A DNA stretch of 31,862 nt, from positions 1-31,862 of the forward strand of contig CALAVC010000172.1 in the NCBI GenBank assembly GCA_937892095.1. The letters are read 5' to 3'. Under the pieces are notes generated by a model that did no database searches, was not told the origin of the DNA, and saw only the letters and a list, made by a program, of their open reading frames with translations. This DNA is from an uncultured Bacteroidales bacterium (GTDB taxonomy: Bacteria > Bacteroidota > Bacteroidia > Bacteroidales > Marinilabiliaceae). Position numbers and translations under genes: made by a program. The first letter of the stretch is position 1, and each line of letters starts with the position of its first letter. This document shows, one piece after another, positions 1-9,109 of this stretch.

Positions 1-3000
1 CCCGAGAATCGCAACGTTGCACAAGCCGAAGACGGAACTTTTAACGTTACTCTCGGACTAACAGCCGAGGCAGAGCAGGCAGCTTCGCAAGAGTCAGCCC
101 AGCAAGCCTCGTCGATGAAAATAACGGGTAAGGTAACCGACGAAGAGGGCAACCCAATAAGTGGAGCTTCGGTGGTTGTCGTTGGCACAACGGCTGGCAC
201 CATTTCGGACACCGATGGCAACTACTCACTCGAAGTAGAAAACCCCGACAACGCCAAGGTAACTTATTCGTTCGTTGGCTACGAGAACGAGACGGTCAGC
301 ACCAAAAGTTCTAATTCGACATACAACGTTGTTCTTCGCCTTCCCGATGCCGACGAACACGACTTTCTTCGCGAGAAGTTCGACAATGGTGCAAACAAGC
401 AGTTTGCTCGTGCCGAAAACGTCATGTCGGCCTACGTCATATCGGGCGAAGACCTCGACCATCGACTTGCCAAGAGCATCAATACAAGCATTATTGGTCA
501 GGGTCTTGGTCTGACCTCGCTCGATATGGCTGGCAATGTCTTCATAGACAACCCCGTATACTATCTTCGTGGTTTGCACACTCTCAACGATAATAACAGC
601 CCACTAATCCTTGTCGACGGTATAGAGCGTAACATAACCACCATTTCGCCCGGTGAGGTCGAGAGCGTAACGCTACTTAAAGATGCCGTGGCAACTGCTC
701 TCTACGGCTACAAGGCAACCAATGGCGTGGTGCTCGTCACGACAAAGCGTGGTCAGCGCGAAGGCAATCACATTGGCGTCAAGTACGAACACGCTTTTAG
801 CCAACTCGTCGACGTGCCAGAGTTTGTCAACGCCTACGAATATGCCCTTGCTCGCAACGAAGGTGCTGCTGCCGAAGGCAAGACATTGCCCTACTCAGAC
901 AAAGCACTCGAAGCCTACAATGGCGACAAAGAAAGCCTCAAACTCGACGACGAAGGACTATCCAAGCTCCGTCTCTACTTCCCCGATGTCGATTGGGTAA
1001 AAGAGACTTTCCGTCAGACGGGCTATTCTAATCGCTACTCTATCGACTTCGACGGACGTGGTAAGCGCTTCCGCTACTATACCTACCTCAACCTCTACTC
1101 CAACAAAGGCTACGTAAAGCCAACCGAGCTCAACGATGGCTACTCGACGCAAGAGTATTATTCGCGTGGCAACTTGCGCTCCAATTTGGACATAGACATG
1201 ACCGACTACACCGTGTTGAAAGTCAACGTGGGCGGCATACTTAGCGAACTCCAAGTGCCGGGTGCGCAAGCCAACCTTTGGCAACTTGTCTATGCCTTGC
1301 CAGCCAACGCATTCCCAATCTACGACGACCACGGCTACTTTGGCTCTTCAACCGTACACGCTGGCACGCTCAACCCAGTGGCACAAGCTTCGGGCGCAGG
1401 CTACTACAAGGTTCACGAGCGTGGCATGCAAGCCGACATGCAACTCGACCAAAGTCTCGGAATGTTTGTCGAGGGTCTGAGCCTTTCGGGCAGAATCTCT
1501 TACGACAACTATGCTAAGCTCTACGAAAACCACTCTAAGACCTACGTAACGGGCAACTACTCTGCCATATCGCTCGACCAAGGTGTCATTAGCTCACCGT
1601 CGCAAACGATTACTTTAGGTGGCAACACACTCTACTTTGGCGACTACACTGTGTCGGGCACTAACTCCGAACTCGGCACTGATGCCAACAACTCTACCTA
1701 CGAGCGCCGTGCTGCCGTCTCTGCTTCGGTCAACTACGACAAGAATCTGAACGACAACAACTACCTCTACGCTCAAGTAAAATGGGACTACGAAAACTCC
1801 GATGCACAGGGTACGAACAACACCATCTATCGTCAGAACTTCTCGTGGTATAGCCACTTCGTACATCGCAACCGCTACATTCTCGACCTCGCACTTGTAG
1901 GCTCCGAGAGTAGCCGACTCGCTCCCGACCATAAGTGGGACTTTAGCCCCAATGCTGCCATAGGTTGGGTTGCGTCTAACGAAGATTTCCTCAAGGATGT
2001 CTCGTTTGTCAACCACCTCAAAGTTCGTGTGTCGGGTGGTATACAAAATGCCGACTACCTACCCAATGGCAGTTGGAGCTACTACACTCGTGCCTACTCT
2101 AAGGTCAGTGGTGGTCTATACCTCTTCAACGATGCCTATCAAGGAGGCTCGCAAGCCTACATGTATACTGCGCCAGTCGAAGAGTTTACCAACGAAAACG
2201 CCTACAAACTCAACGTGGGTCTCGACGCTCGTCTCTTTGGTGGTCTCGACCTTACGTTCGACTTCTATCGCCAGCGCAACAAGAACATTTGGGTCTCTGG
2301 TTCTGGAGCCTACTCTGCTGTTGTTCAGCTCCCAGTGCCCTACGTCAACAAGGGTGAGACAAAGAGCGGTGGCGTCGAACTTTCGCTCGACTACAACAAG
2401 AAGTTTGGCGACGTTGGCTTGCACCTTGGTGGCAACATCAGCTACACTCACGACGAGATTGTTGAGCAGGCCGAAGAGGTCCGCGCCTATCCCAACCTCG
2501 TAACAACTGGCGACCGCATTAAGTCCACACGTGGTCTCATTGCCGAAGGACTCTTCCAAAGCCAGGCCGAAATTGACGCAGCTCCCACTCAGACATTCCA
2601 GACGCTTGTCGTCCCGGGCGACATTCGCTACCGCGACGTGAACGGCGACGGCACCATCGACGCAAACGACAAAGTAAGTTTTGGCTACTCCACGACACTC
2701 CCCGAAGTGTTCTACAACTTCCATGTCGGTGCCGACTTCAAGGGCTTTGCTCTTAACGCTTTCTTTCAAGGCGTTGGCAGATACACTGCCATCAAAAATA
2801 CACAAGGCTACTATTGGGGCCTGACCGACAACGCCTCGGTCTATGCAACCAAAGAATATAGCGTTTCGGGTTCAAATACAGGACAGACTTCTGTCGCCGT
2901 CCAAAACATAGCCAAAGAAGTCTACGACGACCACTGGACAGCCGAAAACCCTAATGCTAAGTATCCGCGCATGGCCTACCAGTCGAATGCCAACAACTAC

Positions 3001-3237
3001 CAGACCAGCACATTCTGGCAAGAAGATCGCTCGTTCCTCAAGCTACGCGACGTTGAACTGAGCTACGACTTTGCCTATAGTCTGTTGCACGACACTTTCG
3101 TTAAGAAAGCCAAAGTATATGTGCGAGGCGTCGACCTCTTCACATGGGATAAATTGGACAACAAAGATGCTGCTGCCTATGGCAACCATCAACCTCTCAC
3201 TCGCAGCGTCATAGCTGGTGTTCAACTTTCGTTCTAA
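1..3237 (+). CDS. SusC/RagA-family TonB-linked outer membrane receptor, 5' partial
   Basis: Outer-membrane beta-barrel that imports glycan fragments with its SusD partner, powered by TonB. The reading frame is open from base 1, so the true start and signal peptide lie outside the window. The first ATG in frame (115) falls directly before a carboxypeptidase-regulatory-like domain (ITGKVTDEEGNPISGASV) and is not a credible start, because it leaves no signal peptide. A plug domain follows, with the family box VTLLKDAVATALYGYKATNG, where most SusC proteins have a KDAxATAIYGSRGANG-like sequence. The rest is barrel strands ending in an aromatic C-terminus (GVQLSF). About 1,078 residues are visible, normal for the family. 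The SusD-like gene starts 24 bases downstream, so the two are surely co-transcribed. The ligand cannot be told from sequence. Confidence 0.95.
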   Translation, partial: PENRNVAQAEDGTFNVTLGLTAEAEQAASQESAQQASSMKITGKVTDEEGNPISGASVVVVGTTAGTISDTDGNYSLEVENPDNAKVTYSFVGYENETVSTKSSNSTYNVVLRLPDADEHDFLREKFDNGANKQFARAENVMSAYVISGEDLDHRLAKSINTSIIGQGLGLTSLDMAGNVFIDNPVYYLRGLHTLNDNNSPLILVDGIERNITTISPGEVESVTLLKDAVATALYGYKATNGVVLVTTKRGQREGNHIGVKYEHAFSQLVDVPEFVNAYEYALARNEGAAAEGKTLPYSDKALEAYNGDKESLKLDDEGLSKLRLYFPDVDWVKETFRQTGYSNRYSIDFDGRGKRFRYYTYLNLYSNKGYVKPTELNDGYSTQEYYSRGNLRSNLDIDMTDYTVLKVNVGGILSELQVPGAQANLWQLVYALPANAFPIYDDHGYFGSSTVHAGTLNPVAQASGAGYYKVHERGMQADMQLDQSLGMFVEGLSLSGRISYDNYAKLYENHSKTYVTGNYSAISLDQGVISSPSQTITLGGNTLYFGDYTVSGTNSELGTDANNSTYERRAAVSASVNYDKNLNDNNYLYAQVKWDYENSDAQGTNNTIYRQNFSWYSHFVHRNRYILDLALVGSESSRLAPDHKWDFSPNAAIGWVASNEDFLKDVSFVNHLKVRVSGGIQNADYLPNGSWSYYTRAYSKVSGGLYLFNDAYQGGSQAYMYTAPVEEFTNENAYKLNVGLDARLFGGLDLTFDFYRQRNKNIWVSGSGAYSAVVQLPVPYVNKGETKSGGVELSLDYNKKFGDVGLHLGGNISYTHDEIVEQAEEVRAYPNLVTTGDRIKSTRGLIAEGLFQSQAEIDAAPTQTFQTLVVPGDIRYRDVNGDGTIDANDKVSFGYSTTLPEVFYNFHVGADFKGFALNAFFQGVGRYTAIKNTQGYYWGLTDNASVYATKEYSVSGSNTGQTSVAVQNIAKEVYDDHWTAENPNAKYPRMAYQSNANNYQTSTFWQEDRSFLKLRDVELSYDFAYSLLHDTFVKKAKVYVRGVDLFTWDKLDNKDAAAYGNHQPLTRSVIAGVQLSF

Positions 3238-3261
3238 TCTTCTTTTACGGAAATAACTACA

Positions 3262-5172
3262 ATGAAACTAAACATAGTAAAAACAGTCGCTGCAACATCT
3301 CTTCTCGCACTGCCCGCACTGACGGCTTGCGAAGACCAGATGAACTATGACGAGTATGAAGTCTACGGCGACGACTACATGACCAGCCACTGGAGCCGTG
3401 TTGAAGGTGTTGTCGACCTCATCTACAATCAGCTCGAAAGCGACTTCGGAGCATATAGCGGAGCTATGATGGCTAGTGCAACAGACGAAGCAGTCTATTC
3501 GCACGCAGGCAGTTCAATCGAAGCATTCTACAATGGTGCATGGTCTGCCGCCAACGACAAGGCTCACATCTGGGGTGGAGCATTCAAAGGCATTGAGTAT
3601 GCCAACCTCGTGCTTGGCTCTTTCAGTGGGCTGACGTTCGACAACTATCGTAAGCAATCGGGCTTCATCAATTCCTATCGCAAGTATCTCAACTTCCAAT
3701 GGGAGTGCCGATTCCTCCGCGCCTACTACTATTTCTCGCTCGTGCGCGAGTATGGCGGTGTGCCACTCATCACCACCGAGCTTAGCACCGAAGAGCTCAA
3801 TAGCTTGCCTCGCAACACGTCCGACGAAGTCTTCGACTTTATCGAAAGCGAATGTAATGCCATTGTCGACAGCATCGTGCGCGACTACAACAACCCCGGT
3901 TGGGCTACCAACACCTTTGAGACCGGACGTGCCAACTTCTTGGCTGTCATGGCTTTGCGTTCGCGAGCTGCACTCTACCATGCCAGCCCACTCTTTGCAG
4001 GCTCTGCCGATGCTCACGAGCTATGGGGCAAGGCCGCCAAGTATGCCAAGATTGCCATCGACAGTTGCGAAGCTCGTGGGCTAAGCCTCAACGCTTCCTA
4101 TGCCGACCTTTTCCAACCCGAAAGCTACAAGCTACGCAACGAAGTCATTTGGGATCGTCGTGGAACAGCCACCAACAACAACTTCGAGAAATACAACTTC
4201 CCCATCGGTATGGTTAATGCGGGCGGTGGCAACTGCCCCACACAAAACCTTGTTGATGCCTACGAAATGAAAAATGGCAAAGCCATCGACGAAGAAGGCT
4301 CTGGCTACGACCCTCAGAACCCCTACGTAGGACGCGACGACCGATTCTATGCCACCGTGGCATACAACGGCGATGCTTACCCACAAAAGTTGCCAACCAT
4401 CTACTTGCAACTCTATACGGGTGGTGCCAACGCTCTGCCCAATGTCAATGCCACCCCCACAGGCTACTACCTTAAGAAATATTGTGTGGCGAGCACCGAC
4501 ATCAGTGGCTCTACTGGCACATATCACAACTGGCTCATCTTCCGCCTTGCTGAGCTATATCTCAACTATGCCGAGGCTATGATAAACTATGCAGGTAGTG
4601 GCTATGCCACAGCTGAATACGATGGCACTTCGCTCGACCTCACCGCTGCACAAGCCATCAATAAGGTTCGCGCACGTGCTGGTCAGCCCGACATTGCCGA
4701 AGGACTCTCTGCCGACGACTTCATGGCTCGCTACAAGAACGAGAAGTTCGTAGAGTTTGCTTTCGAGAACCATCGCTTCTACGACATCCGTCGTTGGAAA
4801 GAGGCCGACAAGCACCTCGAAATAAAGAGCATGAACATAACCCTCGTGTCAGACTCCGTCAGGAACACTCAAGTACTTGCCCTCATCAACGAAAACGTTA
4901 CCACCGAAGTCATCACCGACTCCATTCGTGTAACTACCAAGTCGGGCGACGAAACGACAACGGCAACCTTTGCCTACGATGGTGGCAAATATGACCTCTT
5001 GACCGATACTGCTCTCTTGCACATCAGCTACACCGACGCTTCTTACAGCACTTACAATGTGGTTTCCGACAACACCACTCGCAAGTGGAACGACCGCAAC
5101 TATTTATTCCCCATACCACAAGCCGACATGCAAAAACAAAATGGCGGCTGGACTCAAAACCCTGGGTGGTAA
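3262..5172 (+). CDS. SusD/RagB-family surface glycan-binding lipoprotein
   Basis: Partner of the SusC-like receptor. It is expected on the cell surface as a lipoprotein that binds glycan and caps the SusC barrel. The signal peptide ends in LTAC with lipidated Cys23, followed by acidic residues (EDQ), as in exported Bacteroidetes lipoproteins. The TPR-like helical core shows family features: RFLRAYYYFSLVREYGGVPL near residue 155, LRLAELYLNYAEA-type sequence near residue 430, and FENHRFYDIRRWK followed by NYLFPIPQADM near the end. At 636 residues it is longer than many SusD proteins. Much of the excess is an insert of about 80 residues between FYDIRRWK and NYLFPIP, rich in Thr, Val and Asp. The insert may be a beta-hairpin elaboration that sets binding specificity, which is inference. 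Confidence 0.95.
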   Translation: MKLNIVKTVAATSLLALPALTACEDQMNYDEYEVYGDDYMTSHWSRVEGVVDLIYNQLESDFGAYSGAMMASATDEAVYSHAGSSIEAFYNGAWSAANDKAHIWGGAFKGIEYANLVLGSFSGLTFDNYRKQSGFINSYRKYLNFQWECRFLRAYYYFSLVREYGGVPLITTELSTEELNSLPRNTSDEVFDFIESECNAIVDSIVRDYNNPGWATNTFETGRANFLAVMALRSRAALYHASPLFAGSADAHELWGKAAKYAKIAIDSCEARGLSLNASYADLFQPESYKLRNEVIWDRRGTATNNNFEKYNFPIGMVNAGGGNCPTQNLVDAYEMKNGKAIDEEGSGYDPQNPYVGRDDRFYATVAYNGDAYPQKLPTIYLQLYTGGANALPNVNATPTGYYLKKYCVASTDISGSTGTYHNWLIFRLAELYLNYAEAMINYAGSGYATAEYDGTSLDLTAAQAINKVRARAGQPDIAEGLSADDFMARYKNEKFVEFAFENHRFYDIRRWKEADKHLEIKSMNITLVSDSVRNTQVLALINENVTTEVITDSIRVTTKSGDETTTATFAYDGGKYDLLTDTALLHISYTDASYSTYNVVSDNTTRKWNDRNYLFPIPQADMQKQNGGWTQNPGW

Positions 5173-5226
5173 ACACTCTCTTTTTCGATACAAAGAACCG
5201 TAAATCAATAACTAATCTATAGCAAT

Positions 5227-7530
5227 ATGAAAAAAGTTAAACATTTTGCTCTGTTAGCCACTGCCGCTGCGTGCACCGTCTCTGCACATGCTGGCATCCT
5301 GACGGGGTACAACCAAAACTTTGAGTCGGTAACCGACCCTGCCGAGATAAATTGGGCTCTACAGAATGGTGATGTTCAGTCCGTCATAACCAAAGACGAA
5401 GCTGGCAATAGCTACTTCCGCGTAGGTCACCTCAACAGCAAAGGTAACGGTCGTTGGAGCTACCTCCTTTGGGGTCAGGATGTGTTAAACGGCATACCCG
5501 CAGCCTATGCAAACAACAACATCATCGTATCGTTCGACTTTGCATTGCAGTCGTCCAACAACCAGTACGACACCAACCTTGCTATCCTTACTGAGGATGA
5601 CGCAACCTTTGCCAGCAAAGCAACTACCAACCCTTGGACCGACTTTGCCCTCAAAGATGTTGTAACTGAAGAAGTCGATGGCGTGAGCAATCCCAAGTAT
5701 GATGCAAATGGTTACCCCGTCTATCAAGAAGGTCTTGGCAACTTCTTCTTCTCGCTCAAGGAACAGGCTACAACAAATATATTCTCAATCAATGGCAATG
5801 CGTCTACGACGTTCACCAACACATCCAACACTTGGTATCACCTCGAGTCTGTTCTCAACCAGACCACGAAGGTCGTAACCACCAAGGTTACCACTCTCGA
5901 TGGCTCGGCCACAGTGCTCGAAGCTTCGCGTACTCTCGGTGGTAACACCATTCCTACTGGTCTCTACCTCTATCACGCTCGTTACACCAACGTCCTCAAC
6001 ATCGATAACATCAAGGTAGGTGTAGTTGTCGACTTCGACGTGCCCGAAACTCCTGGTTACGCACTCATCGGTATCGACCAAGAAAAGCGTGAATACAAAT
6101 TCTCTTGCGCCAGTGGCACGATGAAGTACGCTCTTAGCAATGGTCTCGAAGGTCTCGACGCCGACGAAGAGCCTCTCAAAACCGTTGGCATTATCGACGA
6201 CATTATGAAAGACGGTGTCGTCTTCACCAAGTCTGGTACGCTCTCTTTGTGGGCTGAGTCTGGCGGGTTATCTTCCGACACTGTCTTTGTCGACATCGAC
6301 TGCTCTGTCGTCAAGCTCCCAGCACCAGTTGCAACCATGACCGCAGCTCAGACAGGCTCTAAGAAGTCTTACCAAATATCCATCGACAACTCGTCTGTCC
6401 CCACCAAGCCTAACATTGGCTACAAGTATGTCATCTTCGACAAGGACGGCAACGCCATCCAACGTAATGATAATGCTGACGAAGACGCCATCAACAATAG
6501 TACGCTCACATTCGAGGCTGGCACACTCGCCGTTTGGGCAGTTTCTTACGGCTTCGAAGCTTCCGACACGCTCTTCATCCGCAACGACACCCAATACTCC
6601 TTCGACGAAGCAAACGACGTCATCGACTTTGCACACATGTCTGCCGAAGACATCGCAAGCTATGGCTTCGAAGCTACTACCGACCTCAACAACATCAAGA
6701 CTTTGGGTGAACTCAACTGGACTGCTCGTTTCCGCATCTACGACTACATCCTCAAAGAAGGTGTCAACATCAACAATCCACAAGTTGGCGACACCGTCCT
6801 CTACACAGCTGCAAGCCTTGCTGGCATGTATAACGCAGATGATCCTGCTACTGACGAAGCTTTGGCTGGTCTCATTGGCAACTCAAACACAATTGGTGCT
6901 CAATACTTCTCTTATCACCCAATCAAGCGTTTCGTACACTCATCTATCGGCATCGCTCCCGTAACCGATGACGAAGGTAACGTAACAACTGCTACTGCCG
7001 ACTCTGCAACCGCAGCTGGTGTATTCAAGCATGTTGGTCTCTGGTGGTACGAAGGTCTCGGCAACAAAGCTATGCCAGTCTACATCGGTCAGAACATCGG
7101 TCTCTATGGCAACAGCACTGCCTACAACGCTCTGCCTATCTACTTCCATGGTCTTGCCGACGACGATGTAGTTCTCGTCTACACCCTCAACAACTATGGT
7201 GGCAACTCAATCCACAACCTCGTTGCTTCCGAAGCTGACGCCATCGCTTCGCAGCACGCACCCATTACCAACATCGTTAAGGGCAATGGTGAATTCACCA
7301 TCAACCGTATCGACGAAGCTCTTGCACGCATAGAGATCCTCCATGTTGGCGAAACCATTGTTGTTGCACAGCCCAACTTCAACGCTTCAACTGCAGTCAA
7401 GAACGTTAGCGCTAACAATGTAGCTCCTGCCGACAACACCATCTACAACCTCCAAGGTCAAGTAGTTAGCCCGTCGGCTCTCCGTCCTGGCATCTACATC
7501 CAGAACGGTAAGAAGTTCATCGTCCGCTAA
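5227..7530 (+). CDS. Secreted PUL protein: lectin-like N-terminus, two related repeats, sorting-type C-terminal tail
   Basis: Function unknown; by position it is the third PUL gene, a likely surface glycan-binding protein. A signal peptide ends near residue 22 (VSAHAG). Residues about 25-270 look like an all-beta concanavalin-A/laminin-G-like domain (NQNFESV, IIVSFDFALQ, NTWYHLESVLNQ, NVLNIDNIKVG). Two related segments follow, about 275-360 and 368-455. Each ends in a similar motif, TLSLWAESGGLSSDTVF from residue 338 and TLAVWAVSYGFEASDTLF from residue 433, so they probably arose by duplication. Residues about 460-690 have no family I recognise. The C-terminus (YNLQGQ, then GIYIQNGKKFIVR) resembles the sorting tails of Prevotella secreted proteins. 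No catalytic signature is visible. Codon choice is strongly C-ending (CTC, ATC, GAC), suggesting high expression. A terminator follows the stop. Confidence 0.8.
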   Translation: MKKVKHFALLATAAACTVSAHAGILTGYNQNFESVTDPAEINWALQNGDVQSVITKDEAGNSYFRVGHLNSKGNGRWSYLLWGQDVLNGIPAAYANNNIIVSFDFALQSSNNQYDTNLAILTEDDATFASKATTNPWTDFALKDVVTEEVDGVSNPKYDANGYPVYQEGLGNFFFSLKEQATTNIFSINGNASTTFTNTSNTWYHLESVLNQTTKVVTTKVTTLDGSATVLEASRTLGGNTIPTGLYLYHARYTNVLNIDNIKVGVVVDFDVPETPGYALIGIDQEKREYKFSCASGTMKYALSNGLEGLDADEEPLKTVGIIDDIMKDGVVFTKSGTLSLWAESGGLSSDTVFVDIDCSVVKLPAPVATMTAAQTGSKKSYQISIDNSSVPTKPNIGYKYVIFDKDGNAIQRNDNADEDAINNSTLTFEAGTLAVWAVSYGFEASDTLFIRNDTQYSFDEANDVIDFAHMSAEDIASYGFEATTDLNNIKTLGELNWTARFRIYDYILKEGVNINNPQVGDTVLYTAASLAGMYNADDPATDEALAGLIGNSNTIGAQYFSYHPIKRFVHSSIGIAPVTDDEGNVTTATADSATAAGVFKHVGLWWYEGLGNKAMPVYIGQNIGLYGNSTAYNALPIYFHGLADDDVVLVYTLNNYGGNSIHNLVASEADAIASQHAPITNIVKGNGEFTINRIDEALARIEILHVGETIVVAQPNFNASTAVKNVSANNVAPADNTIYNLQGQVVSPSALRPGIYIQNGKKFIVR

Positions 7531-7583
7531 TCTCTCGTTTAGCTCACATCTGCAAATACCACAATAAGAAAAAAGATTTCTTT

Positions 7584-7608
7584 CCGCCTGCACCACTCGT
7601 GCAGGCGG
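7584..7608 (+). terminator. Intrinsic terminator of the SusC/SusD unit
   Basis: Perfect 10-bp stem (CCGCCTGCAC at 7584-7593 with GTGCAGGCGG at 7599-7608), loop CACTC, then a T-rich tract TTTCGTTTT on the plus strand. It lies 54 bases after the stop of the third PUL gene. Confidence 0.85.
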
Positions 7609-7717
7609 TTTCGTTTTCCTATCCCTTTCAAAAGTGTCGTTTGAGAATGCTTTGAACACCTGTCATACACTCTTCAAAAACACCACAAGTAATCCTCTGT
7701 TGCTTACGTGTGTGTGC

Positions 7718-7767
7718 AAAACATTAGCGACGTGCAAACAAATGTGCTTGCACGTCGCTAATGTTTT
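7718..7767. terminator. Perfect 20-bp inverted repeat, probable bidirectional terminator
   Basis: Arms 7718-7737 and 7748-7767 are exact reverse complements over 20 bases, with a 10-base loop. The outer four pairs are A:T, so either strand's transcript would end in a GC-containing stem followed by U residues. It sits between the plus-strand PUL and the converging minus-strand hydrolase gene (stop at 7790), 22 bases from the latter. Apart from this and the hairpin at 7584, I see nothing in 7531-7789. Confidence 0.75.
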
Positions 7768-7789
7768 ATCTGTCTTCTCTACGCTTCCT

Positions 7790-9109
7790 TTATTCCGTTA
7801 TCCACTTCCAACGCATAGCCCAATCTTCTAGCACTTCGTTTCGCCATTTGAGCGTTGTCTGTACGCCATGAAGTCTTTCGCGGTCTTCTGTCCACAGTGC
7901 GGGGTCGCTACTGTCGGTATACCAGTTCTCGCCCATGACGTAGTCGGTAGGCTTTTGTGTGCCAGGCCACACTTTGTCCACCACAAACTCACCGCGCAAA
8001 CCATTCAGTTCGCCAATTGCCGATGTCGTCTCGTAGGTGTGAGTCATCTGTTTGTGTGGGCTATATCGCAAGCAATAGTCGCCCTCGCCCAAGTAGTAGC
8101 CAGCCCACGTCTGCTTGTCAATCACGGTCGTAAAGCATACGCTGTCGGGGTCGATGTCGAGCTTCGGACCAGCGAAATGAATCTCCATTACGGTGTAGAT
8201 ATGCACAGTGTCGTTTGCACTCATGGGGTGGTGCAAGACGTCGCGGCTCGTATGCTTAGTCTTGACAAAAGAGCCTCCCCAGCTCTCGCACGTTGGGTCG
8301 TCGGGGTCGCCGTTCATCATATAGAGCAGTGTGGGTGTATCGCCCATCTTTACTAGTCCACCATAATAATTTATGAAGTCGTCGGCCATGTGTCCGTGTC
8401 CCTTTATGGCGTAGTCGTAATATCCAGCGTTATACTTGTCGTCCTTTTTCTTGTCCGAAATGAAGCCCCTATACGTAGCGTTGTTTTCAATCATCCACAC
8501 GTTAGGAAAGTTTTCTGCCACGTAGGCATGACTATTTACTCCCCATTTTTTATTTGGTCCGCCAATGTAATGAATCTTTATCTTGTCGGCAATGTCGGGA
8601 GCGTCGTGTAGCGCTTGTGCCACGTCGTCCAAAGTGCCCCACACCAAAATCCACAGAGGTCGTCTATCTTGTCGGCGTGCGCAGTCTACAATCCACTTCG
8701 AGCCTTCGGTAGGCTCTGCATAGCCCTTGTGTGGCAAGAGGCCTCGTCGTCCTTGCTTGCAGAGCTTACGAAGTGAGTCGGGGCTTAATAGCCCATCCAC
8801 GTGTGTGCATAGTTTGTCGTAGTCCTTCTCAAAAAGGTCTATCATGCGTAGCATTTCTTCTTTCGACCCACTGCCATACGACGGCGACGACACCAGTCCT
8901 TCAAGGTCTATCTTGTCTGTGTACATCATCAGGTGTGCCATCGACTGGTTGTCGTCGGGGTCTGTCCCGCCAATGTCTGTACTCACCACTACTCGCGGTT
9001 TTTGTCTTTTTGTCGTGCTCTGCTCTGTGCATGCGCCGACCACACACATTGTGGTCAGCGCAACAGCATAGAGTGTTGTCTTTTTTAGTTGTTCGATAGA
9101 GATATACAT
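7790..9109 (-). CDS. DUF1593 nucleoside-hydrolase-like lipoprotein
   Basis: Predicted lipoprotein hydrolase of the nucleoside-hydrolase fold. The ORF is open further upstream, but the ATG at 9109 is preferred because it yields a lipoprotein signal peptide (YAVALTTMCVVGAC, Cys27). After the tether comes VVVSTDIGGTDPDDNQSMAH, which matches the Asp-rich calcium-binding N-terminal motif of nucleoside hydrolases (DTDxGxDD). Later family-like segments are WILVWGTLDDVAQAL and IHYIGGPNKKWG. Length (439 residues) and content fit the DUF1593 family. Its start overlaps the 3' end of the permease gene by 25 bases, so it is the last gene of the DeoR-led sugar operon. Periplasmic or surface release of a furanosyl sugar, possibly apiose, from a glycoside would fit the context. 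A nucleosidase is the obvious alternative. Substrate is inference. Confidence 0.8.
   Translation of the reverse strand: MYISIEQLKKTTLYAVALTTMCVVGACTEQSTTKRQKPRVVVSTDIGGTDPDDNQSMAHLMMYTDKIDLEGLVSSPSYGSGSKEEMLRMIDLFEKDYDKLCTHVDGLLSPDSLRKLCKQGRRGLLPHKGYAEPTEGSKWIVDCARRQDRRPLWILVWGTLDDVAQALHDAPDIADKIKIHYIGGPNKKWGVNSHAYVAENFPNVWMIENNATYRGFISDKKKDDKYNAGYYDYAIKGHGHMADDFINYYGGLVKMGDTPTLLYMMNGDPDDPTCESWGGSFVKTKHTSRDVLHHPMSANDTVHIYTVMEIHFAGPKLDIDPDSVCFTTVIDKQTWAGYYLGEGDYCLRYSPHKQMTHTYETTSAIGELNGLRGEFVVDKVWPGTQKPTDYVMGENWYTDSSDPALWTEDRERLHGVQTTLKWRNEVLEDWAMRWKWITE

Noticed and set aside
2116..2805. A 229-codon minus-strand ORF inside the SusC gene, and similar long antisense ORFs elsewhere
   Set aside because: Their composition (Val, Glu and Cys rich) is what antisense reading of C-biased GAC/AAC/CTC codons gives. 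No family features, and fully inside a convincing gene.
8731..9099. Plus-strand ORF of 122 codons opposite the DUF1593 gene
   Set aside because: Antisense to a well-supported gene, Cys/Ser/Arg-rich, with no start signal.
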